Source of the DNA: Candidatus Lindowiibacteriota bacterium
Lineage (GTDB): Bacteria; Lindowbacteria; 2-12-FULL-62-27
DNA: 38,091 bases
Direction of reading: 5' to 3'
Assembly: GCA_023249255.1 (NCBI GenBank)
Contig: JAHFCY010000002.1
Location: forward strand, 3,845 to 41,935
Shown: positions 19,709-27,919 of the stretch, one piece after another
Position numbering within the stretch: position 1 is the stretch's first letter
Layout: each line of letters starts with the position of its first letter
Translations under genes and position numbers: made by a program
The notes under the pieces: model-generated
Databases searched by the model: none
What the model was told of the DNA's origin: nothing
The model's input: only the letters and a program-made list of their open reading frames with translations

Positions 19709-19846
19709 TATCCGCATTCTTCGACCGATAAACGGCTAAACTTTATTGGATTGGGCGGTTACGGCTGATCGGGAGTTTCTATTTTCAGGTTGACATAACC
19801 CCCCGCCTGTTGGAACATCAGCTTGGATATCCGCTTATCATTCATA

Positions 19847-22800
19847 ATGCATAAATCGGGGTGTGGGCTGGGGCGTCTTCTCCATATTATCGTACTCGTC
19901 TTGGGAGCCTGTATTCTCTTCGCGGGGCCACGCGAAGCGGGGGCGGCCTTTACCCGGGCCGACACCGAATCGGGCATCTTTGACGCCGCAAACGGCAACG
20001 GGGTCGCCTGGGCCGATTTCGACAACGACTCCGACCTCGACCTCTTCGTCGCGAATAGTTCCGGCCAGGCAGATTCCTTGTATCGCAACAACGGCAACGG
20101 CACATTCACGGAAGTTTCGGCGGCGGCCGGGATGACCGGAACGGCGGATGGATTCGGCGTCGCCTGGGGCGATTACGACAACGACGGCGACCTCGACCTC
20201 TTCGTCGCAACGAGCGGACAGGATATTCTCTATAAAAATAACGGCGGGGGCGTATTCACCGACGTGGCTGCGAGTGCAGGCATGACCGACGCCGTGGGTG
20301 GATTCGGGGCCGCATGGGCCGACTACGACGCCGACGGCGACCTCGACCTCTTCGTCGCCAACACCGGCACGGGTCAGGATTTCCTGTATCGCAACAACGG
20401 CAACGGCACATTTTCCAACGTGGCGACAAGCGCGGGCATGACCGACGCCGCAAACGGCGCGGTCGCCGCGTGGGCCGACTACGACAACGACGGCGACCTC
20501 GATCTCTATGTCGTCAACAGCGGAGGCGACCAGGACTTCCTATACAAAAACAACGGCTACGGCGCGTTCACGAGAGTCGATACCTCGGTCGGTATGATGG
20601 ATGCCTCAAACGGCGTGGGCGCGGCGTGGGGCGACTACGACGCCGACGGGGATCTCGATCTCTTCGTCGCCAATCAAACCGCCCAGGAGGATTTTCTCTA
20701 CCGCAATAACGGCGACGGAACCTTTACCCGCGTCGACACGACCGTTGGCATCAATGTCGCTTCTTATGGCTTGAGCCCCGCTTGGGGCGACTACGACAAT
20801 GACGGCGACCTCGATCTCTTTCTCACCAACGACGTCGCCCAGCAGGATATTCTCTATCGGAATAACGGCAACGGCGCGTTCACACGGGTCGACACGGCCC
20901 TGGGCATCATCGACGCGCTGGACGCCGGCGGTTCCGCGTGGGCCGACTACGACAACGACGGAGACCTCGACCTTTACGCCGCCAACTGGAACGGCCAGCA
21001 GGACTATCTGTACCGCAATGCCGGCCCGGTCCAGAACTGGATTAAAGTCATCACCCTCACTGATTCCAACGGCAACGCTCGTGAGTCGGACCCGGACTCG
21101 GACCGTCTTGACGTCGGAGCAAAAGTGGAAGTTGATTTGGACGGATCTGCGGATTTCGCCGTCGGCACGGGCCGTTACGCCTCTCTTCTCATCACCTCCG
21201 GGTCCGGCTTCGGCCGGTCGGCCATCCCCGCGCATCTGGGCGTAGGCAGCGCCACGACGGTAGATGTGCGCGTGACGTTTTCCGATGGAGACGTCTGGAT
21301 CGAAACCGGCGTCGCCGTCAACCAGACCATCACCGTCCGCGACCCGCCGAGATTTGTACAGTCGGCCCAATTGGCCGGCTTGAACGACGCCGCGTTCGCC
21401 TACGGCTCGGCTTGGGGCGATTACGACGGCGACGGCGACCTCGACCTCTTCGTCGCCAACGACGCCGGCGAGCAGGATTTTCTGTACCGCAACAACGGTA
21501 ACGGCACGTTCACCAACGTCGCCGTCGCAGCCGGCATGTCGGACGCGTCCTACGGGATCGGACCGGCGTGGGGCGATTACGACAACGACGGCGACCTCGA
21601 CCTCTTCGTCGCCAATTGGAGCGGCCAGCAGGATTTCCTCTACAAAAACAACGGCAACGGCACGTTCACCAGCGCGGCGGCAAGCGCCGGCATGACAGAC
21701 ACAGCGCACGGCTACGGCGCGGCGTGGGGAGACTACGACGGCGACGGCGACCTCGACCTCTTCGTCGCCAACGGCAGCACGACGGCGCAGGATTTCCTGT
21801 ATCGCAACAACGGCAGCGGCACCTTCACCAACGTGGGGATGACCGCGTTGGGGACGGACGCATCGGATGGCAAGGGCGCGGCGTGGGCCGATTACGACAA
21901 CGACGGCGACCTCGACCTTTTCGTTTGTAATTGGGGAGCTCAAAATTTCCTGTACCGAAACGACGGCGGCGGAGCCTTCACCAACGTCGCGGCAACTGTG
22001 GGTTTGCCCGAATCGTCGAACTCGACCTCGGCGGCCTGGGGCGATTTCGACGGCGACGGTGACTTCGACCTCTACGTCACCACATCCGGCCCGCAGGATT
22101 TGTTCTATCGCAACAACGGCAACGGCACCTTCACCCGCGCCGACACTACCGTCGGCTTCGTCGACGCCCATAACGGCCACGGCGCGGCCTGGGCCGATTT
22201 CGACGGCGACGGCGACCTCGACCTCTTCGTTTGCAATTACAGCAGTCTTCAGGACTTTTTATACCGCAACAACGGCAACGACTCGTTCACCAACGTCGCC
22301 AAGGCGCAGGGCGTGGACGCAGGCAATTTCGGCATCGGCCCGGCGTGGGCCGACTACGACAATGACGGTGACCTCGACCTCTTCGTAGCCGACGCCAATA
22401 ACGTTCAGGATTTCCTGTACAAAAATTCCCGCGTGAACGCCAAAAAGTGGCTCAAAGTCGTACCGCTCACCGATTCGAATCACGACGCCGAATTTTCGGA
22501 CGGCGAGCCGGACCGGCTGGCGATCGGCGCAAAAGTCGAGATCGATCTGAACGGCGGCGCCAATTTTGATACGGGTATCGGCAAATACACTTTCGCCGCC
22601 GTCGGCTCGGGACAGGGTCCAGGCCAGTCCGCCGCACCGCTTCACTTCATGCTCGACACCGTGGCGACCGTGGACGTGCGCGTCACCTTTCCCGACGGCG
22701 ACACGGCACTTGTCGCCAACGTCGCCGCCAATCAGACCATCACGGTCAAAGACCCGGCGCAGAAACTATTCATGGTATCGGGCAACCATCAGCTTGGCGC

Positions 22801-24451
22801 CGCGGGCGGGTCGCTTGCTTCGCCGCTGGTCGTCAAAGTCTTCCATCCCGTCGGCGGGGCGATTGCGGCGCCTGTGACGTTCAGCGTTTCCAACGCTCCG
22901 GACGGCGCGTCGGGATATTCTCCGGCGACGACGGTCATGTCCAATGCCGCCACCGGTCTGGCAAGTTTCAATTTCACCCTTGGCGCTAAAAACGGCGTCT
23001 ACCGGGTGACGGCGAGCGTCGGATCGCAGAGCGTGACGTTCACGGCCTACACGGATCGGGTGGACGTCGCGGCCGGCAAGTGGAAAATGGGCGGGCCTGT
23101 CAAAAAGCCGTCGGACGGAAGTCTGGCGGGCGTGATCGAGGACGACGGATTCGGCTCGCGCGAGACGACGGGCAAAGGAACTCTCACGAGCGGATACCGC
23201 ATCTATCGCTGGGATCCGACCGCCGGCGTCGATCCCAATTTCAGCCGGTTCAAAGTGCCGTCGATCATCGAGTCGGCCAAATCGTATTGGTTCAAAGCGG
23301 CCTCGGCCGGCGCGCTGGATGTGGACGGGACGGCGCTGACGGACACGTTTGAGCTTCGCCTTGATCAGGGATGGAACATGACGGCCAATCCGTTTGCGTT
23401 TTTCATCGACTGGGATTCGGACGTGCGATTCGAGACGTTCCCGGTGGCGGGCGAGGCGGTTGCGCCGAAGACTCCAAGTCAAGCGAGATCGGACAGCATC
23501 GCCGACGACGTGACGTTCTGGTTCGAGGACCCGCCGCCAGCGCCCGTCGGATATCGCTGGGGTCCGCGGTCCATTTCCTACGGCGCGCCGCTGGTGGCGA
23601 GTCTTCAGCTCAAACCCTGGGTCGGCTACTGGGTCTACGCGCACAGATCGTGCACGATGGTGTTTCATCCCAATCCGCGGGACCCTGCGTCGGCCGCGGT
23701 CGTGACACAGGCTCCGAGACTCCTCTCGGCCTCGTACGGCGCCGTTACCACGGGCGACACGGCCGAATGGACGATTCAATTGTCGCTCTCCGGCCTCCGG
23801 TCAACCGCTTCCGGTCTGCAAAAATATGAAGATGCGGAAAACTTCGTCGGCGTGCGCCGCTCGGGCATGACGGCGGTGCGCGACGCGCCGGCGTCGCCCG
23901 GCGGCGTGAATTTGAGCGTGTCGCGCCCCGGCGGGGAGGCCCCCCCATACGCGTTATTGTATTTGCCGATGAACCTCAACCGTCCGGCATCGAGCGGCGG
24001 CTGGTTTTCGTCGTGGGCCTTCGCGGACGAAGGGGAGCAAAGCCCCGCTTGGGAACTTTCGTCCTATTCGGCGGATGCGGGTGACGTGACGATCCTCGCC
24101 GACAACGTGCAGAACGTGCCTTCGGCCGTCCCGCTCCTCTTGCGGGACGAATCTACGGGGATCGTCACCGACCTTCGCCGATCACCTTCCTACTCCTACT
24201 TTTCCGCGCCGGGCGAGAGCCGCCGCCTCCTCCTGTCCGCCGGTACGGCGGGATCCGGCCCTTTGACGTCAATCAAATATCCAGCCGCATGTCTCATCAC
24301 GCGTCTTGTGGGCTCTGACCGAAAGTCTATCTTCGCCGCATTGCCCTCCGGCATTCGGCTGTATTTTCTGACGTGCCTTAGACAGGCCAGAGACGCTTTC
24401 CTACAATCGGCACTCGGCCGGCACGCGGTATGTCTCTATTACAAGTTGTAG
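19847..24451 (+). CDS. secreted double FG-GAP/VCBS propeller protein with two ASPIC/UnbV domains and CFI-box-like tail
   Basis: 1534 residues from the ATG at 19847; a TTG at 19823 would add eight residues. A signal peptide (LLHIIVLVLGACILFAG) precedes seven FG-GAP/VCBS repeats of about 51 residues (about 48-395), each with AWxDYDxDGDLDLFVAN (Ca-binding Asp ladder) and DFLYRNNGNGTFT. An ASPIC/UnbV-like domain follows (about 395-500: WIKV, DRLDVGAKVEVDL, TVDVRVTFxDGD, NQTITV). Then come another seven repeats (508-863), a second ASPIC/UnbV-like domain (865-973), an Ig-like domain (977-1077) and a region of unknown fold with Trp-rich segments. The C-terminus (about 1479-1534) resembles a CFI-box-CTERM tail: ACLIT...GS, then LRQARDAFLQSALGR, then LYYKL. 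Seven repeats fit one seven-bladed beta-propeller each. Likely surface or secreted, carbohydrate- or protein-binding; no enzyme motif seen. Confidence 0.93.
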   Translation: MHKSGCGLGRLLHIIVLVLGACILFAGPREAGAAFTRADTESGIFDAANGNGVAWADFDNDSDLDLFVANSSGQADSLYRNNGNGTFTEVSAAAGMTGTADGFGVAWGDYDNDGDLDLFVATSGQDILYKNNGGGVFTDVAASAGMTDAVGGFGAAWADYDADGDLDLFVANTGTGQDFLYRNNGNGTFSNVATSAGMTDAANGAVAAWADYDNDGDLDLYVVNSGGDQDFLYKNNGYGAFTRVDTSVGMMDASNGVGAAWGDYDADGDLDLFVANQTAQEDFLYRNNGDGTFTRVDTTVGINVASYGLSPAWGDYDNDGDLDLFLTNDVAQQDILYRNNGNGAFTRVDTALGIIDALDAGGSAWADYDNDGDLDLYAANWNGQQDYLYRNAGPVQNWIKVITLTDSNGNARESDPDSDRLDVGAKVEVDLDGSADFAVGTGRYASLLITSGSGFGRSAIPAHLGVGSATTVDVRVTFSDGDVWIETGVAVNQTITVRDPPRFVQSAQLAGLNDAAFAYGSAWGDYDGDGDLDLFVANDAGEQDFLYRNNGNGTFTNVAVAAGMSDASYGIGPAWGDYDNDGDLDLFVANWSGQQDFLYKNNGNGTFTSAAASAGMTDTAHGYGAAWGDYDGDGDLDLFVANGSTTAQDFLYRNNGSGTFTNVGMTALGTDASDGKGAAWADYDNDGDLDLFVCNWGAQNFLYRNDGGGAFTNVAATVGLPESSNSTSAAWGDFDGDGDFDLYVTTSGPQDLFYRNNGNGTFTRADTTVGFVDAHNGHGAAWADFDGDGDLDLFVCNYSSLQDFLYRNNGNDSFTNVAKAQGVDAGNFGIGPAWADYDNDGDLDLFVADANNVQDFLYKNSRVNAKKWLKVVPLTDSNHDAEFSDGEPDRLAIGAKVEIDLNGGANFDTGIGKYTFAAVGSGQGPGQSAAPLHFMLDTVATVDVRVTFPDGDTALVANVAANQTITVKDPAQKLFMVSGNHQLGAAGGSLASPLVVKVFHPVGGAIAAPVTFSVSNAPDGASGYSPATTVMSNAATGLASFNFTLGAKNGVYRVTASVGSQSVTFTAYTDRVDVAAGKWKMGGPVKKPSDGSLAGVIEDDGFGSRETTGKGTLTSGYRIYRWDPTAGVDPNFSRFKVPSIIESAKSYWFKAASAGALDVDGTALTDTFELRLDQGWNMTANPFAFFIDWDSDVRFETFPVAGEAVAPKTPSQARSDSIADDVTFWFEDPPPAPVGYRWGPRSISYGAPLVASLQLKPWVGYWVYAHRSCTMVFHPNPRDPASAAVVTQAPRLLSASYGAVTTGDTAEWTIQLSLSGLRSTASGLQKYEDAENFVGVRRSGMTAVRDAPASPGGVNLSVSRPGGEAPPYALLYLPMNLNRPASSGGWFSSWAFADEGEQSPAWELSSYSADAGDVTILADNVQNVPSAVPLLLRDESTGIVTDLRRSPSYSYFSAPGESRRLLLSAGTAGSGPLTSIKYPAACLITRLVGSDRKSIFAALPSGIRLYFLTCLRQARDAFLQSALGRHAVCLYYKL

Positions 24452-24460
24452 CGGCGGGCT

Positions 24461-25369
24461 ATGAAAAATAAAGTCGTCATCTGCATCGTTTTTCTGATTC
24501 TGGCGGCAATGGCATGGGTCGTATGGTCCCGCTCAAAAAACGATCCGCCGCCACAATTTCCGGAGAATCCTGTTACAGAACTTCTTGCCAGTCTCCACAG
24601 AAACCAGCAACAGACTGATGAAGAGATGGTAAAGATATTGGAAATGTTACTTGCACAACAGGCTCATATTTTAAAAACGACGAAGCTCTTCGAAAATTCT
24701 CTCATCGCCATTGTGGACTCCCACCGCCGGATTCAAACGATTCGGTCGGAGATTCCCGGAGTTCTGGAGGAATTAGAAAAAGCAGACGGGGAAACCCGCT
24801 TGGAATACTTCAAACCGAGCATAACGCTCACCCAACTTCAGGCGTCTCTAAGCGTATACGGTCTGACGTACGAAGCTGACCGCAAAGTCGGCGAACTTGC
24901 CTTGGAAAACTTGGGAGGAGTGCTCCAAATAGCCAACATGATATATACTATTCGAGACCAAAGGAAAACTTGGTTCTCAGGCACGCAGGCTCTTCAAGAA
25001 ATGATTGAGGGACTGCGCCGTGTCCGTACTGGAAACGAGAGCGGCCTTTCAATCATGGAAGCCTCCTCAAAGGCCCTTGTGGAACGACACCGTGAAGATT
25101 TGAAAGCTATGTTGGAAATCCTTGTTGCGGCAAAGGATATCCTGGAGTGGAGCGAAAAGACCCATGCCTCCAAAACAGCCATGCTCCAAAGGTTCGCTGT
25201 TTGGATGAACCAAACGATCGAGCCGGCACAGTCCGAAACTCTGAAACACGCAAAGTTCGTCGCCGCACTTGAAGAATATGCCGCCAAAGAAAAGAAATCC
25301 TTGGACGAAAAAACAAATTCGTTGGACGACGTCTCCAAGGAAATCGAACTGTTACACCGGCCGGAATAA
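24461..25369 (+). CDS. membrane-anchored helical protein, unknown function
   Basis: 302 residues. One N-terminal transmembrane or uncleaved signal segment (about 4-22: VVICIVFLILAAMAWVVW) is followed by a long helical, Glu/Gln/Lys-rich domain with heptad-like stretches (about 40-110 and 180-300), typical of coiled coils. No catalytic motif found. It begins nine bases after the FG-GAP gene stop, so the two are probably co-transcribed. It is clearly more A+T-rich than the gene before it, so the operon may join pieces of different origin. No strong ribosome site (GGCGGGC only), which fits re-initiation from the upstream gene. Confidence 0.8.
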   Translation: MKNKVVICIVFLILAAMAWVVWSRSKNDPPPQFPENPVTELLASLHRNQQQTDEEMVKILEMLLAQQAHILKTTKLFENSLIAIVDSHRRIQTIRSEIPGVLEELEKADGETRLEYFKPSITLTQLQASLSVYGLTYEADRKVGELALENLGGVLQIANMIYTIRDQRKTWFSGTQALQEMIEGLRRVRTGNESGLSIMEASSKALVERHREDLKAMLEILVAAKDILEWSEKTHASKTAMLQRFAVWMNQTIEPAQSETLKHAKFVAALEEYAAKEKKSLDEKTNSLDDVSKEIELLHRPE

Positions 25370-25383
25370 TTCGGCTTCCGCCT

Positions 25384-25839
25384 CTATCGACCAAGTTCCT
25401 GCAGTATTTTCTGTCGGATCAGTCTTGTTCTATCGGTATAGTTCACACGGAACTGCGCGAACGCCTCGTCTGAGAGAACCCATCGCTGACCCTTGGTCAT
25501 ATTCTCCTGCGTATTCGAAACGATGCGACCAAGTTCCACGAAGTCCTCGTGAAAGGTTGTGTCATACACCACTTGGAAAGTCGATTCCATCCCGACGAGG
25601 TCCAATTCAACGACCAAACACTCCCGATCCTGTACCATCGCCCTTGGCGCCATCATGCAAGCGATGAGCCGGTTGCTCCGGTCTTCGAAATCTTTTAGCA
25701 AGTTCAATTTGAGTTCTGACTGCCGACGTTGGTACTCCCATCGATCGGTGATGGCTGTGGCGATTAAACCCAAAATAAGCGCATTGATCACTGCGATGAG
25801 CAGCTTATCGAGAATAAACTTCTTAATATCATCTTGCAT
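25384..25839 (-). CDS. small inner-membrane protein, unknown function
   Basis: 151 residues from the ATG at 25839, chosen because a G-rich ribosome site lies just upstream and the transmembrane helix (about 12-30, LLIAVINALILGLIATAI) then falls at the N-terminus. A longer frame reaches 25989 but its extra part looks non-coding. The helix is followed by a basic/acidic amphipathic stretch (DRWEYQRRQSELKLNLLKDFEDRSNRLI) and a soluble domain of about 100 residues. Such short one-TM proteins often sit in islands; I do not recognise a family. It converges on the preceding plus-strand gene with 14 bases between stops and no strong terminator. Confidence 0.72.
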   Translation of the reverse strand: MQDDIKKFILDKLLIAVINALILGLIATAITDRWEYQRRQSELKLNLLKDFEDRSNRLIACMMAPRAMVQDRECLVVELDLVGMESTFQVVYDTTFHEDFVELGRIVSNTQENMTKGQRWVLSDEAFAQFRVNYTDRTRLIRQKILQELGR

Positions 25840-25903
25840 GACTGGCCCCCCCAAACTGTGATGGGTGGCATTCAAGATCGTCAGATGATCGAAGTCAAGC
25901 GAA

Positions 25904-25931
25904 ATTTTCATGGATGAATTTTCATAGATGA
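25904..25931. repeat. two tandem 14-bp direct repeats
   Basis: ATTTTCAT(G/A)GATGA occurs twice back to back (25904-25917, 25918-25931) with one mismatch. It lies between the start of the minus-strand membrane gene and the plus-strand promoter at 25971, a place where an operator would act on either gene. Confidence 0.5.
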
Positions 25932-25970
25932 TTCTGCCGAATATCGAGGAGTTGCTCATGGATTTATTTA

Positions 25971-25998
25971 TTGACCTAGCCTTCCACATACATATACT
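25971..25998 (+). promoter_or_regulatory. sigma-70-type promoter for the first PadR cassette
   Basis: TTGACC (25971-25976), 16 bases, TATACT (25993-25998): five of six matches in each box. Transcription would start near 26005 and read into the PadR-like remnant at 26071. Confidence 0.55.
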
Positions 25999-26070
25999 TT
26001 TTTCGGAGTATCTGAAACGACCTTTCTTGCATTTGGACTACAGTATTCCCGAACTACAAAGGGGCGAAAT

Positions 26071-26339
26071 ATGTTGTTCTTTACTCGACCGACTCGCGTG
26101 GAGACCGAAATTCTTAGGATATTACGGGATGGCGATTTGACCGGATACGATATCTGTCGGAGACTTCAGGATGCAGATCCACATGTGCCCCTGACGGGAG
26201 AGGGTCTACTGTATCCCATCCTTTACCGCTTGGAGGATCGGAGGGTTGTTCATGCGGAATGGAGGATAAATGAGAGGTAGGAAACGCAGATACTACAAGT
26301 TGACAAACCCGCGGACTGAAAAAAATTAAAACGCTGTAG
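26071..26339 (+). pseudogene. PadR-like winged-helix regulator, frameshifted copy
   Basis: The open frame encodes 69 residues: ETEILRILRDGDLTGYDICRRL, then GEGLLYPILYRLEDRRVVHAEWRINER and stop. Compared with the intact copy at 34049, two bases are missing after AATGAGAG (about 26275), so the conserved end (GRKRRYYKL...) is out of frame; a one-base gain follows further on. The recognition helix and most of the wing survive, so a shortened protein might still bind DNA, but the copy looks broken. An AGGGG ribosome site precedes the ATG. Confidence 0.75.
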
Positions 26340-26355
26340 CGATTTACGGGGCTTG

Positions 26356-26479
26356 GCGCTGTCTGTCCTGCCAAATCACTTCTCCTGTTGCATACGAGGG
26401 GGGCTATTCCAAATAGGAGGACGGACAAATGGCCCCCACATTCTTTTGTGATAGTGTTTTTATTTAAGGCCGACAGCGC
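26356..26479 (+). promoter_or_regulatory. structured 5' leader / translational attenuator, copy 1
   Basis: Outer arms GCGCTGTC (26356-26363) and GACAGCGC (26472-26479) pair perfectly. Inside, GGGGGC (26399-26404) pairs with GCCCCC (26432-26437) and encloses a perfect AGGAGG (26415-26420) and the ATG of a 12-codon peptide. TGTCTGTCC can also pair with GGACGGACA, so alternative folds exist. The following ORF at 26494 has no ribosome site of its own, so its translation probably depends on this structure. The same layout recurs at 34335-34456. Confidence 0.55.
26429..26467 (+). CDS. leader peptide (12 residues), copy 1
   Basis: ATG to TAA encodes MAPTFFCDSVFI, with AGGAGG 8 bases upstream, the best ribosome site in this region. 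The second cassette encodes MAPALFFDRVFI at the same place and with the same length, so the frame is kept although bases differ. It probably acts through its translation (opening or holding the leader hairpin). Confidence 0.5.
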   Translation: MAPTFFCDSVFI

Positions 26480-26493
26480 ATCTTGCCTATCCG

Positions 26494-26973
26494 ATGAGCA
26501 ACCTAACGGTCCCTATCCACGTGTTCTTGAGAAATTGCGTCTCCGAACTATCTCCCGCCGTACAGGACGCGATCATTTCACCGGAGATATTGAATGGCGA
26601 GCACCCCCCGTCCGTAGAGGAACTCGTGACGCGGTTCCCTCCGATGTGTGTTGTGCTCGCATTTCCAAATCACGATAAAGGATATTTGCTCCGTGTTGCG
26701 AAACGCCCGAAGGCGGGCGGGTTAAATCTGGATATCGAACCTCTGCCGGACACTATCATTTTGTTCGGCCTGACGGATGAGCACAAGCAAGCGGTCCATT
26801 TTCTGGCGCAGAAATGCAGAGCGATGAATCAACCCGCGCGGCAGGATCGTGCGCCCTGGCCCCCCAAGAAATTTATCCCGAAAAAGAAAAACATCCTCAA
26901 GAGTGGCGGGCACATCTGTTACAGGCCCGGGCACATTGAAACGGATCGACGAGCTTCTGCGCGTGCCGGCTGA
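26494..26973 (+). CDS. uncharacterised cassette protein, copy 1 (chimeric 3' end)
   Basis: 159 residues. The first 65 match the protein at 34471 closely (TVPIH(V/M)FLxNCVSELSPAV, ISPxILNGExPP(S/T)VxELVTRFPPM). Then about 30 residues present in copy 2 are replaced by a short different stretch. Similarity resumes at DTIILxGxxDEXK and the basic PKKFxPKKKxILK. The last 25 residues come from read-through into a foreign sequence and are probably not native. No recognised domain; the basic C-terminal half suggests nucleic-acid contact. No ribosome site; likely coupled to the leader peptide. Confidence 0.6.
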   Translation: MSNLTVPIHVFLRNCVSELSPAVQDAIISPEILNGEHPPSVEELVTRFPPMCVVLAFPNHDKGYLLRVAKRPKAGGLNLDIEPLPDTIILFGLTDEHKQAVHFLAQKCRAMNQPARQDRAPWPPKKFIPKKKNILKSGGHICYRPGHIETDRRASARAG

Positions 26974-27376
26974 GATTCGATTTCTGTCGGTTGAGCCGCT
27001 CTTAGCGCCGGTTGATTTGTCACCATGGTGCCCCTTGGAATATGGATTGACACTGCATCCCCCCGAAAATACTCTGCCGCCTATGAGTCGGTACGGATAC
27101 TATGTCGAGGGCTACGAAGACATCTCCGTTGTTGGCTGGGACCCGCCGTTAAGAACGCATTACGCGCAAATATCACACAACAACGATCCGACCCCCGATG
27201 ACGAACGGCCGACAAGATGTTGGATTGGCCAATTAGCTTATGAATGCCCGACTGTGGAGGAATTGGACGGCAAACTGAAAGGGCACGGGTTACAGGGGCT
27301 CCCGCAACGAGAGCATCCCGGCGCGAAGGAAGACTTGTGGGATCTCCTGCGTCTGGACAAGAAGATGAGCCGATAG
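26849..27376 (+). pseudogene. fragment of a phage Gp37/Gp68-type (DUF5131) gene
   Basis: From about 26936 the frame reads RIDELLRVPAEIRFLSVEPLLAPVDLSPW, the typical core of DUF5131 (radical-SAM-like phage proteins, where RFLSxEPLLGPVDL is highly conserved). The N-terminal part with the CxxxCxxC cluster is absent: upstream codons are the cassette ORF read in another frame. The usual C-terminal part (VGGESG..., KQWG) is replaced by an unrelated stretch ending LWDLLRLDKKMSR. It is therefore truncated on both sides and marks a recombination junction near 26930. Confidence 0.6.
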
Positions 27377-27390
27377 GGGCCGGGTTTCAC

Positions 27391-27918
27391 ATGGGCAATA
27401 GATGGAAATTTGCGGAATCAAAATCGTCCAAAAAATTCAAAGAACCGACGCTGGAAGAGAAGGCCGCGTTGGAGCTTTACATCTTGGTTCTACAGCACGG
27501 CGATAACCCATCCGTATTACCTCAAGAGCAGAAATCAAAATTTGATGTGGCCGACGAACTCGTGGAATGCTCCATTCGAAGGTGGATTCGATCTCGCCCT
27601 GTGGCAGATGAGGGTTGTCGGGATTGGCGTAAGAAATTGCACGAATCTCTACGCATCCTACATCATCGCCTGTATCTCGATTCTTACGTTGAACTCACAA
27701 CTATAGGGAGGATGATTTCTGCGCCGGCAAATCGAGGCAAGGAACCCGATGAAGAAGCAAAGCAGAAAATCCGATATATCGGTCAACGTCTCTGGGATGC
27801 CGGCAGTATAGAAATGATGCAGGCGGTATTTTATCCCGTCGTCAACAAACTCCGTGTTCCAGATTTTAATGTCCATCTTTCCTACATCTGGTCTGGTATC
27901 GGAACTTGGAGATACTGA
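27391..27918 (+). CDS. uncharacterised protein upstream of the FtsZ-like gene
   Basis: 175 residues from the ATG at 27391 (MGNRWKFAESKSSKK); the frame is open further upstream but that part overlaps the DUF5131 remnant. Mostly helical, charged, soluble, with no signal or transmembrane segment (LEEKAALELYILVLQ, DWRKKLHESLRILHHRLYLDSYVEL). No known motif. Its stop is one base before the ATG of the FtsZ-like gene, so the two are almost certainly translated together, and it may be a regulator or partner of that protein. Confidence 0.72.
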   Translation: MGNRWKFAESKSSKKFKEPTLEEKAALELYILVLQHGDNPSVLPQEQKSKFDVADELVECSIRRWIRSRPVADEGCRDWRKKLHESLRILHHRLYLDSYVELTTIGRMISAPANRGKEPDEEAKQKIRYIGQRLWDAGSIEMMQAVFYPVVNKLRVPDFNVHLSYIWSGIGTWRY

Positions 27919-27919
27919 T

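Larger units (their letters stand above)
19218..19846. other. intergenic region between divergent flagellin and FG-GAP genes
   Basis: About 630 bases with no convincing gene. It contains a perfect palindrome (19464-19483), a chain of hairpins (19482-19579), a run of A residues near 19626-19634, a CRP-type site (19659-19674) and a TATAGA -10-like box (19696-19701). A TTGACA occurs at about 19789 on the plus strand but lacks a matching -10. No known riboswitch pattern was recognised, including c-di-GMP GEMM motifs. Confidence 0.7.
26040..26935 (+). repeat. diverged duplicate, copy 1 of the PadR-leader-ORF cassette
   Basis: This segment matches 34018-34945 in the same orientation. Long identical words remain (for example in the CGACTCGCGTGGAGACC stretch, the leader and the start of the ORF), with gaps in the PadR end and in the middle of the ORF. 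Similarity stops near 26930, where a DUF5131 fragment begins. Confidence 0.85.

Noticed and set aside
19722-19733. CCGATAA, like a sigma-28 -10 box, on the plus strand
   Set aside because: No TAAA at the right distance upstream and wrong direction for flagellin.
20606-22180. 524-codon open frame on the minus strand opposite the FG-GAP arrays
   Set aside because: It mirrors the repeated GAC/GGC-rich codons of the plus-strand repeats; the plus frame has clear domains, while the minus product is a low-complexity V/E/I repeat.
22766-23779. 337-codon minus-strand frame
   Set aside because: Arg-rich, no domain, fully opposite the FG-GAP protein's C-terminal half; a shadow of G+C-rich coding sequence.
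26388-26678. 96-codon frame overlapping the leader and ORF of cassette 1 (and its match at 34332-34718)
   Set aside because: Another frame of the cassette ORF; the product has no conserved pattern and the 12-codon leader and main ORF explain the sequence better.
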